A DNA stretch of 64,000 nucleotides, from contig SBEG01000001.1 in assembly GCA_009668975.1 (NCBI GenBank), positions 124,001 through 188,000 of the forward strand, in the 5' to 3' direction. Source of the stretch: Deltaproteobacteria bacterium (GTDB lineage Bacteria > Desulfobacterota > Desulfuromonadia > Geobacterales > Geobacteraceae). A model generated the notes under the pieces. That model ran no database searches and was not told the origin of the DNA. It worked only from the letters and a program-made list of their open reading frames with translations. The translations under genes were made by a program, and so were the position numbers. Positions 56,996 through 64,000 of this stretch are shown piece by piece; positions within the stretch are counted from its first letter, which is position 1; every line of letters starts with the position of its first letter.

Positions 56996-57865
56996 CTAAA
57001 AAATACCCTCAAGGAGTTCCAGGCAGGCATCATCCCTGTTCAAGGTATAAAGATGAACACCCGGGGCGCCGCCCTTAAGCAGGCCCATGATCTGATTGCG
57101 CGCATGCCGGATCCCGAGGGCCAGAACCGCATCCGCCCCACCCTGCTCTTCAGCCTCTTCCAACTCTTTGAGAAAATCAGCCGGCACGGTTGCGCCGCAC
57201 AGTGACACGACCTTCTGGATTACCTTGAGACTGAAAATCGGCATGATACCGGGCACGATCGGTTTTTCAATGCCAAGCTCCCGGGCCCGCTGAACGAAAT
57301 CCCAGTAGTAGTCATTGTCAAAAAAGAGCTGGGTAACGATAAAGTCACCACCCTGATCAACTTTGTATTTCAACGATTGCAGATCCTTATCCAAACTGGC
57401 CGACTCAGGATGCCCTTCGGGATAACCTGCCACCCCGACCCCCATTGCAGGGTAGTGTTCCTTGATAAAGGAAACCAGGTCCGAGGCAAAGATGAAATCC
57501 TTCGACTCAGGCAGCACAAATGCCGGATCCTGCGGTGGATCTCCCCGTAGAGCGAGGACATTGTCGACCCCGGCCGTTGCCAGGTTTTCCAGAAAGGACA
57601 GGATGCTCTGCTCCGTGGCGCCGACACAGGTGAGATGGGCCATCGGTTCGAGCGAAAATTCCCGTTTCAGGCGGGTGACGATCGCCAGGGTATTGTCACT
57701 GGTGCTGCCGCCGGCACCATAGGTCACCGAAACAAAAAGCGGCTGGAGATTTTTGAGGTTAGCGACAACCCGAAAAAAGGCCGGCCAGTCGGATGAATTT
57801 TTCGGTGGAAAAAATTCCAGGGACAGAAACTGCTTCCCGGGAAGGATATGTTCAGCAATGCGCAC
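56996..57865 (-). CDS. metF: 5,10-methylenetetrahydrofolate reductase
   Basis: The 289-residue FAD enzyme makes 5-methyltetrahydrofolate for methionine synthesis or the methyl branch of one-carbon metabolism. Motifs are LEFFPPKNSSDW, VSVTYGAGGSTSDNT, LALRGDPPQD and DFIVTQLFFDNDYYWDF. The start is GTG at 57865 with AAGGAG six bases upstream. A hairpin (TCTCCCC/GGGGAGA, 57887-57903) sits in its leader, but I see no SAM riboswitch here, unlike metY. Confidence 0.95.
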   Translation of the reverse strand: MRIAEHILPGKQFLSLEFFPPKNSSDWPAFFRVVANLKNLQPLFVSVTYGAGGSTSDNTLAIVTRLKREFSLEPMAHLTCVGATEQSILSFLENLATAGVDNVLALRGDPPQDPAFVLPESKDFIFASDLVSFIKEHYPAMGVGVAGYPEGHPESASLDKDLQSLKYKVDQGGDFIVTQLFFDNDYYWDFVQRARELGIEKPIVPGIMPIFSLKVIQKVVSLCGATVPADFLKELEEAEEQGGADAVLALGIRHARNQIMGLLKGGAPGVHLYTLNRDDACLELLEGIF

Positions 57866-58119
57866 AAATTCTCCTTGAAATAGCCGTCTCCCCGCCGGGG
57901 AGAAAAAAGCTGAAAAATACTTTTATTTTAATGACACCATACGATGAAAACGTATAGCACGTGGACCCTTTATTTGCAAGAGGCACCCCGCGCCGCACCT
58001 GAGCGGATGTAGCGGTTTCACAGAGCAGGAAAATGTGGTACAAGTATAAATGTTTTAATGCCGGTGCGCCCGCAAATCCGCCGGTCCGGCACTGCCACTA
58101 ACTGCGAAACGGAAGGTTC

Positions 58120-59514
58120 ATGCTCATGTCCGAATCACTTGCATTTATTGACACACATGCACATATCGAAGGAAAAGAGTTCCAGGCTGACATCGGTGAA
58201 GTAATTGAGAGAGCAGCAACAGCCGGTGTTTCCCGCATGATTACCGTTGGTACCGACATCGAATCCAGCAGGAAGGCCTGCGAACTGACCACTCAACATG
58301 ATGAAATTTACTGTTCCGTTGGCGTCCACCCGCATGATGCGGTGCGCGTCACGGAAAAAAGTTATGAGATAATCCGCCAGCTGGCGGTGGAAACACCGAA
58401 AAATATTGCCATCGGAGAGATCGGTCTAGACTTCTACCGTGATCGCTCCCCCCGTGACGTACAGGAAATAGTATTCCGCCGTTTTCTCATCATGGCCTCC
58501 GAGCTCTCCCTGCCGGTTATCATTCATGACCGCGATGCCCATGAGCCGCTTATGCGCATTCTCCGGGAAGAAAAAACACGCGGTCTGCGCGGCGTGCTCC
58601 ACTGTTTTTCAGGTGACCTGGAAATGGCCCGGCAGTGCGTGGACCTGGGTTTTCATCTCTCGATCCCCGGGACCATCACCTATCCCGGCAATGACCAGTT
58701 ACGAAGCGTGGTCCGCGGTATCCGCATGGAAAGTCTGCTTCTGGAGACCGACTGCCCGTACCTTTCCCCGGTGCCGTATCGGGGAAAACGCAACGAGCCC
58801 GCCTATCTGAAAATAACGGCGGAAAAAGTCGCGGAAGTGAAGGGGCTCTCCCTGGAGGATGTGGCTCGCATCACCACGCTCAATGCGGAAACCCTTTTCG
58901 GCCTGGGCTTGAAGGAGCAACAGGCATCCATCGCCTACAAGATCAGAAACTCCCTTTATCTGAACATCACCAACCGCTGCTCCAACCACTGCTCCTTCTG
59001 CGCGAAATTCAGCGATTTTCTGGTCAAGGGACACCTGCTCAAGCTGAACCACGAGCCGTCCTCAGATGAGGTAATGTCCGCCATCGGCGATCCATCCGGC
59101 TATGACGAGATTGTCTTCTGCGGCTATGGCGAACCCCTGCTCCGCCTTGACCTGGTACGCGAAGTCGCCGGCAGGCTGAAAAAAATGGGCTGCCGCATCA
59201 GGATCAACACCGACGGCCAGGCGAATCTGGTCTACGGCAGAAATATCCTTCCGGAACTCGCCGGCCTGATTGACGCCATATCCGTGAGCCTTAACGCCGC
59301 CGACGCCGAAACCTATCAGCAGCTCTGCGCCTCCCCCTTCGGCTCGGCAGGTTTTGCGGGAGTCTGTGACTTTCTGGTCGAAGCGAAGAAACATATTCCC
59401 ACCGTGGTAGCTTCAGCGGTAACGGTACCCGGCATCGATATTGAAGCCGTTCGCCGCCTGACCCAATCGCTGGGTGTCATATTTCGCGAGAGGGAGTATG
59501 CCGATGTCGGCTGA
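58120..59514 (+). CDS. TatD-family hydrolase fused to a TatD-linked radical SAM domain
   Basis: The 464-residue protein joins two domains. Residues 1-260 are a TatD metal-dependent hydrolase (FIDTHAHIEG, GEIGLDFYRD, VIIHDRDAHEP, LETDCPYLSPVPYRG). Residues about 280-464 are a radical SAM domain (NITNRCSNHCSFCAKF with the CxxxCxxC cluster site, then GYGEPLLRLDL and SVSLNAADAETYQQL). Separate TatD-associated radical SAM proteins are known, so the fusion shows they act together. The reaction is unknown; TatD itself is a DNase or D-aminoacyl-type hydrolase. AAGG precedes the ATG. The stop overlaps the activase start. Confidence 0.9.
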   Translation: MLMSESLAFIDTHAHIEGKEFQADIGEVIERAATAGVSRMITVGTDIESSRKACELTTQHDEIYCSVGVHPHDAVRVTEKSYEIIRQLAVETPKNIAIGEIGLDFYRDRSPRDVQEIVFRRFLIMASELSLPVIIHDRDAHEPLMRILREEKTRGLRGVLHCFSGDLEMARQCVDLGFHLSIPGTITYPGNDQLRSVVRGIRMESLLLETDCPYLSPVPYRGKRNEPAYLKITAEKVAEVKGLSLEDVARITTLNAETLFGLGLKEQQASIAYKIRNSLYLNITNRCSNHCSFCAKFSDFLVKGHLLKLNHEPSSDEVMSAIGDPSGYDEIVFCGYGEPLLRLDLVREVAGRLKKMGCRIRINTDGQANLVYGRNILPELAGLIDAISVSLNAADAETYQQLCASPFGSAGFAGVCDFLVEAKKHIPTVVASAVTVPGIDIEAVRRLTQSLGVIFREREYADVG

Positions 59515-62500
59515 ATCCGCAACCGGAACGGGGAACAGGGGAACTGCCCACGATGAGGCCGAAATAATCGGCATCTGCCTCGGCGCCAGCACCATCACCA
59601 TTGCCCGGCGTCGGGGAGAACATCGCTTCTTTTCACAGATACGCCATGAGGGCAAGGTTGACGAGGTGCTTCGCCAGTTTCTCGACACGGCCCTTCCGGC
59701 CAGGGTCAGCATTACCGGACGTTCTTTCCGCAATCTGATCACCATTCCCACTCTTTCGGAACCGGAAGCGGTGGAACATGCATATGCGTCCCTCCGCCAG
59801 ACATGTCCGGAGGTCGACTGCATCGTTTCCGCCGGAGGAGAGACGTTCCTGGCCTACTTCCTCGACCGGAACGGCAGAATCCGCTCCGTGCAGACCGGCA
59901 ACAAATGCGCCTCCGGTACCGGCGAATTTTTTCTCCAGCAGATTCAGCGGATGGACCTGGACCTGCCGGACGCCGTCACCCTGGCAGATGGAGCAGAGCC
60001 CTATCCCGTTGCCGGAAGATGTTCGGTATTCTGCAAATCGGACTGCACCCATGCCTTGAACAAAGGTCTTTCCAAGGGACGGATCAGCGCCGGTTTATGC
60101 AGGATGATGGCCGGAAAAATCACTGAAATCCTGAAAAAAAACCGGCCGAAGCGAATATTGGTGATTGGCGGCGTCTCGCGCAACAATGTCGTGCTGGATT
60201 TCCTCCGGGAAAGCTATCCGGAGACCCTGACACTCCCCGAATCGCCTTTTTTCGAAGCGCTCGGAGCTCTCTGCGAAGCGGAACGGAACGGCCCCCTGCT
60301 GACTGAAACAGCGGCACTTTTCACCCACGCCCACACCTCCTTCACTTTTCTCCCCGGACTGAACGAAGCCCTGACGAAAGTCACCTTCAATGCCATGGCA
60401 CGCGGTCCGTTCCATCACGGCGAGTATATTCTCGGGCTTGACGTGGGAAGCACGACGACCAAGGCCATCCTGCTCCGGACAGACACCAGCGCCATCACTG
60501 CCAGCATCTACCTGCGGACCTCCGGTGATCCCGTCGCGGCAAGCAGGCGCTGCTACCGGGAATTGCTGCGGCAGATTCCCGATGACATCACCCTAAAAAT
60601 CATCGGCATCGGCACCACCGGAAGCGGCAGACAGATAGCCGGCCTCCATGCCCAGACCCCCGGCGTGATCAATGAAATTGTCGCCCATGCCGCGGCAGCG
60701 GTTTTCTTCGACCCGGAAGTTGAAACGATTTTCGAGATCGGCGGACAGGACGCCAAATACACCTTCATCACCAACCGGGTAGCGAGTGATTATGCCATGA
60801 ACGAGGCCTGTTCCGCGGGGACCGGCTCTTTTCTCGAGGAAGCCTGCCGGGAAACGCTCGGCATCACCACCGAGGAAATCGAGGCCATTGCCCTCTGCGC
60901 CACCTCGCCGCCCAATTTCAGCGATCAATGCTCGGCCTTCATCAGCAGCGACATCAAAACCGCGGTTCAGGAAGGGATCGCTCAGGAAGATATCGTAGCC
61001 GGGCTGGTCTTCTCGGTCTGCCAGAACTATCTCAACCGGGTAAAAGGCGCACGTCCGCTCGGCAAGAAGATCTTCATGCAGGGCGGGGTCTGTTACAACC
61101 GTGCGGTACCGGCAGCCATGGCCTCGCTGTGCGGACAGAAGATTATCGTCCCGCCGGACCCGGGCCTGATGGGTGCCTTCGGTGTGGCACTTGAGATGAA
61201 GCGGAAGATCGATGCCGGAATCATGGAAAAAGCCGCCTTTAATCTGCAGGAACTGGCGGATCGGGAGGTGCATTACCAGGAGCCGTTCATCTGCGCCGGC
61301 GGACGGGAAAAATGCGACAGAAAGTGTTCGATCGCCCGCATCGAGGTTAACGGAACCATCTACCCCTTCGGCGGCGCCTGCGATCTCCACTACAACCTGC
61401 TGCGGAACAAAAACCTCGATCCCAAAGGGTTGGATCTGGTCAAGGTCCGCGAGGATCTGGTGTTTCGTAAATACGCGCCCCAGTCTGCCGAAAATGAAGA
61501 CGCACGGAGCGTCGGCATTCCGGCTTCCCTCCTGACCAACAATCTCTACCCTTTCTATGCTGCGTTCTTCACCCACCTGGGCCTGCGTGTCGTGCCGGGC
61601 ATTACCCCTGACCCCCAAGGCATGGAAGCACCCGGCGCGGCTTTCTGTTTTCCGATCCTGCTAAGTCACGCCTTCCTCCAGGGGCTCATGCAGCAGGAGG
61701 TGGATTATATTTTCATTCCCCAGGTCAAGACCCTGACCCTGAAAACCAGCGACGAGGCAAACTGCACCTGCCCCCTGGTCCAGGCGGAACCGTACTTCCT
61801 GCAGGCGGCATTCTTCGACTCGCTGGAGCAAAAACTCCTGACGGAGGTGCTTGAATTCGACAACCCGGAACGCCTCCGCAAGGCTTTTATTTCACTGGCC
61901 AGGAAACTGGGCTTTTCCCGCGGCAAGGCCCTGCAGGCCTTCAAGCAGGCCAACAGCACCTTTGAAGCCATGCACCGTGAGATGCATGAGATCGGCCGAA
62001 ATTTTCTGGCGAGCCTGAAACCGGACGAAAGCGCCATTGTGCTCTTCGGCCGCCCCTACAACGCCTTCAGCAAGTTCGGCAATATGGGCATTCCCCATAA
62101 ATTCGCCAGCCGTGGCTACCGGGTTCTCCCGCACGATTTCCTGCCGCTCGAGGAACTGGGCGGGACTTCGGTCAGCCAGATGTATTGGGCAACCGGCCAG
62201 GGGATCATGCAGGCGGCACACTTCGTCCAGTCGCAGCCGAATCTTTTCGGGGTTTACGTCACCAATTTCAGCTGCGGGCCTGACTCCTTCATCACCGGGT
62301 ATTTCCGTGACCTGATGGGCAGGAAGCCCTCCCTCACCCTCGAGGTAGACGCCCATACCGCGGATGCGGGTATCGATACGCGCATTGAGGCATTCCTCGA
62401 CGTGATCACGGGATACCGGGAACTGGAGATCGCTCCCGAGCAGCCCTCCGACTTCAGACCCGCCCGGATGCTCAGTATCGACGGTGACCATTGCCTGGAA

Positions 62501-63790
62501 ACGGGCGACGGGAAACGCTACCGGATTACTGATCCGAGGGTGCATCTGGTCATTCCGTCCATGGGCGACTCGACCACCCTATGCCTCGCCGCCGCATTTC
62601 GCCATGTCGGTATCAAGACAACCGCACTTGCCCCGCCCGGGCCGCAAGAGCTCTCCCTTGGCAAAGGACATACCACCTGCAAGGAATGCCTGCCACTCAT
62701 CCTGACCACCGGCTCGTTGGTGAACTATCTGAACGAAATACGAAAAGAGGGAGAGATATTAGCCTATCTCATGCCGGACACGGACGGGCCCTGCCGCTTC
62801 GGCCAGTACAATGTCTTTGTGAAAAATTTCATCCGCAAAAACAGGATTCCGGATCTGGCCCTCTTGACCTTTTCTTCCAGTGACAGTTACGACGGTTTGC
62901 CGGCGGGACTTGCACGGCGCGCCTGGCTGGGCATGGCCATCGGGGACGGTCTCGAGGAAGTTCGTGCCGGAATCCTGACCCTGGCGGCAAACCAGGAGGA
63001 GGCGCTTACCGCTTTCAGCCGGGCCAGAAGCCGGATCATCAACAGCATCGCCAGTGACCGGTATGACGTTCTGATGGATACCTTGCGGGAAGAGATGACA
63101 GGACTCGCCTCCCTGAAGAAAAAGCTCGGCCTGGATGAAGTGACCCGAATTGCGCTGGTGGGTGAGATCTTTGTGCGGCGAGACGGTTTCTCGCGCCAGT
63201 ACCTGGTGGAAAGTCTGGCAAAAAAAGGCATTCTGGTTAGAACCGCTCCGATTACCGAATGGCTGCACTACACGGACTACTGTTTCAGGGAGGGCCTGAA
63301 TGGCCCCATTTCCCTGAAAAAGAAACTGAGCCTGACATTGAAGAAATTTGTCATGGGCAAGGATGAACGGCTTATTTTCCGGCATCTCGCACTGTCCGGC
63401 TTCCATGACGGTCACACCGTTGATATGGACCACCTGATGGCGAAGGGTGCCGCCCTGATCAACCCGGAACTGACCGGCGAAGCAATCTTGACCATCAGCT
63501 CGGCCCTCACCGAGATCGGTGACGAAACCCATGGCGTGATCAGCATCGGCCCCTTCGGCTGCATGCCCTGCCGCATCGCCGAATCGATCCTCAGCTACCG
63601 GCTCGAAGAGGAGAAGGCGCATTTCTCCCGGTCACGGGGGAATTTCTGGGCTCGCAACAAAGAACATCTGCAGCTGCCGTTTCTGGCGATCGAAAGCGAC
63701 GGCACGCCCTTTTCACAACTGGTCAAGACCCGGCTGGAAAGTCTCATTCTTTCCGCTAACCGACTTAAGGAAGATTTACGGGAGCATTGA
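59504..63790 (+). CDS. Giant CoA-enzyme activase (2-hydroxyacyl-CoA dehydratase activator type)
   Basis: The 1428-residue protein carries two ASKHA ATPase modules (about 15-265 with GNKCASGTGEFF, and 305-570 with LGLDVGSTTTKAILLR, FEIGGQDAKYTF and NEACSAGTGSFLEEA). A dehydratase-subunit-like region follows (about 620-1000, FAGG-free but with Cys in GREKCDRKCS and NCTCPL), and a further HgdB-like C-terminal part (about 1000-1420, CKECLPLI and SIGPFGCMPCRI). Activases of this kind use ATP to send electrons to 2-hydroxyacyl-CoA dehydratases through a [4Fe-4S] cluster. ATG 59504 is used, with AGGGAG upstream, overlapping the preceding gene by 11 bp. The partner enzyme is not in the window. Confidence 0.9.
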   Translation: MSAESATGTGNRGTAHDEAEIIGICLGASTITIARRRGEHRFFSQIRHEGKVDEVLRQFLDTALPARVSITGRSFRNLITIPTLSEPEAVEHAYASLRQTCPEVDCIVSAGGETFLAYFLDRNGRIRSVQTGNKCASGTGEFFLQQIQRMDLDLPDAVTLADGAEPYPVAGRCSVFCKSDCTHALNKGLSKGRISAGLCRMMAGKITEILKKNRPKRILVIGGVSRNNVVLDFLRESYPETLTLPESPFFEALGALCEAERNGPLLTETAALFTHAHTSFTFLPGLNEALTKVTFNAMARGPFHHGEYILGLDVGSTTTKAILLRTDTSAITASIYLRTSGDPVAASRRCYRELLRQIPDDITLKIIGIGTTGSGRQIAGLHAQTPGVINEIVAHAAAAVFFDPEVETIFEIGGQDAKYTFITNRVASDYAMNEACSAGTGSFLEEACRETLGITTEEIEAIALCATSPPNFSDQCSAFISSDIKTAVQEGIAQEDIVAGLVFSVCQNYLNRVKGARPLGKKIFMQGGVCYNRAVPAAMASLCGQKIIVPPDPGLMGAFGVALEMKRKIDAGIMEKAAFNLQELADREVHYQEPFICAGGREKCDRKCSIARIEVNGTIYPFGGACDLHYNLLRNKNLDPKGLDLVKVREDLVFRKYAPQSAENEDARSVGIPASLLTNNLYPFYAAFFTHLGLRVVPGITPDPQGMEAPGAAFCFPILLSHAFLQGLMQQEVDYIFIPQVKTLTLKTSDEANCTCPLVQAEPYFLQAAFFDSLEQKLLTEVLEFDNPERLRKAFISLARKLGFSRGKALQAFKQANSTFEAMHREMHEIGRNFLASLKPDESAIVLFGRPYNAFSKFGNMGIPHKFASRGYRVLPHDFLPLEELGGTSVSQMYWATGQGIMQAAHFVQSQPNLFGVYVTNFSCGPDSFITGYFRDLMGRKPSLTLEVDAHTADAGIDTRIEAFLDVITGYRELEIAPEQPSDFRPARMLSIDGDHCLETGDGKRYRITDPRVHLVIPSMGDSTTLCLAAAFRHVGIKTTALAPPGPQELSLGKGHTTCKECLPLILTTGSLVNYLNEIRKEGEILAYLMPDTDGPCRFGQYNVFVKNFIRKNRIPDLALLTFSSSDSYDGLPAGLARRAWLGMAIGDGLEEVRAGILTLAANQEEALTAFSRARSRIINSIASDRYDVLMDTLREEMTGLASLKKKLGLDEVTRIALVGEIFVRRDGFSRQYLVESLAKKGILVRTAPITEWLHYTDYCFREGLNGPISLKKKLSLTLKKFVMGKDERLIFRHLALSGFHDGHTVDMDHLMAKGAALINPELTGEAILTISSALTEIGDETHGVISIGPFGCMPCRIAESILSYRLEEEKAHFSRSRGNFWARNKEHLQLPFLAIESDGTPFSQLVKTRLESLILSANRLKEDLREH

Positions 63791-63802
63791 AAGGCGAAAC
63801 CA

Positions 63803-63867
63803 TACCACCCCCAACCCCTCCTGAACTCCAAGTCCCCCTCCTATTTTAGGAGGGGCTAGGGGTGGTA
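63803..63867. repeat. Long palindrome, family C (65 bp)
   Basis: TACCACCCCCAACCCCTCCT faces AGGAGGGGCTAGGGGTGGTA with a 25-base loop. It starts 13 bases after the activase stop and lies between convergent genes. Confidence 0.78.
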
Positions 63868-63890
63868 AGGTTCATATCTTCTCCACAAAA

Positions 63891-63922
63891 AAATGGGACT
63901 CCGAAAATTCCGAAGCCCCATC
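63891..63922 (-). terminator. Terminator for the gene entering from the right
   Basis: ATGGGACTCCGAA and TTCCGAAGCCCCAT form an imperfect stem, and the A-run 63887-63893 gives a T-run on the minus strand. It lies about 27 bp after the stop of the minus-strand gene at the right edge. Confidence 0.72.
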
Positions 63923-63948
63923 CTTACCATACTGTTCCAAACAACCCG

Positions 63949-64000
63949 CTACTCCCCCGTCAACAACTCCATCAAACGGAAGCCATCCTCCAGGACGAAG
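63949..64000 (-). CDS. 3' end of an unidentified minus-strand gene
   Basis: The last 16 codons read FVLEDGFRLMELLTGE and end in TAG at 63949-63951, followed by a good terminator. Codon use is gene-like. Too little is present to name the product; the 5' part lies outside the window. Confidence 0.6.
   Translation of the reverse strand, partial: FVLEDGFRLMELLTGE

Noticed and set aside
57866..58119. SAM riboswitch before metF
   Set aside because: Only a simple TCTCCCC/GGGGAGA hairpin is present; none of the S-box core blocks are there.
1..64000. CRISPR arrays, tRNA or rRNA genes, prophage or transposase genes
   Set aside because: I looked in every gap and saw no regularly spaced direct repeats, no cloverleaf-like gene, and no integrase or transposase motif.

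Overview
The window looks like chromosomal DNA of an anaerobic deltaproteobacterium of the Desulfuromonadales/Geobacter type. This rests on a citrate synthase of the eukaryote-like type reported in Geobacter, a very large CoA-enzyme activase typical of anaerobes, many PAS/REC/GGDEF/chemoreceptor proteins, and moderate GC with dense bidirectional gene packing. I see no phage, no intact insertion sequence with a transposase, no CRISPR array, no tRNA and no rRNA. The species assignment is inference.

Layout. 1-2722 (+): the 3' part of ptsP (GAF-type Enzyme I of the nitrogen PTS), then modE. 2719-9168: a [4Fe-4S] uracil-DNA glycosylase, a secreted zinc phospholipase-C-like protein, and a minus-strand run of coaBC, a metallo-beta-lactamase hydrolase, an OB/HD exoribonuclease-like protein and an FAD oxidoreductase. 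9186-13487 (-): a signalling block (two lone receivers, a REC-histidine kinase, a universal stress protein), then rodZ-like and PilW-like genes. 13721-17459 (-): PfkB-type kinase, mtnP, rlmN, ndk and a Thr-rich lipoprotein. 17743-22613: AMMECR1 protein (+), then citrate synthase, an M24 peptidase and an acyl-CoA synthetase (-).

23155-32386 (+) is a complete phosphate module, phoB-phoR-pstS-pstC-pstA-pstB-phoU. Pho-box-like 7-4-7 repeats lie before both phoB and pstS, and PstC and PstA carry large extra domains. 33053-40517 holds a hybrid PAS kinase, a GGDEF protein, an alpha/beta hydrolase and two LPS-core heptosyltransferases. 40784-48776 holds a class II aldolase, selU, two paralogous chemoreceptors of equal length, and metY preceded by a SAM-I riboswitch with a terminator/antiterminator switch. 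49166-57865 holds malQ, ftsH, a TerC-family gene, an AI-2E-family transporter, a CorC/HlyC protein and metF. 58120-63790 holds a TatD-radical SAM fusion translationally coupled to a 1428-residue CoA-enzyme activase. The 3' tip of a minus-strand gene enters at the right edge.

The least expected structure is in the spaces between genes. One family is a 168-bp element with 22-bp terminal inverted repeats and CTAG ends: three copies of exactly equal length plus a 23-bp remnant, one copy ending exactly on a stop codon. A second family is a 119-122 bp palindromic element in three copies, all at gene 3' ends. Several further long hairpins begin or end with variants of TACCACCCC. The first family looks like a non-autonomous transposable element (MITE). 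The second is of unknown nature. Nothing here can be called a new defence or metabolic system with confidence. The repeat families, the TatD/radical SAM/activase pair and the Pho promoters deserve the closest second look.
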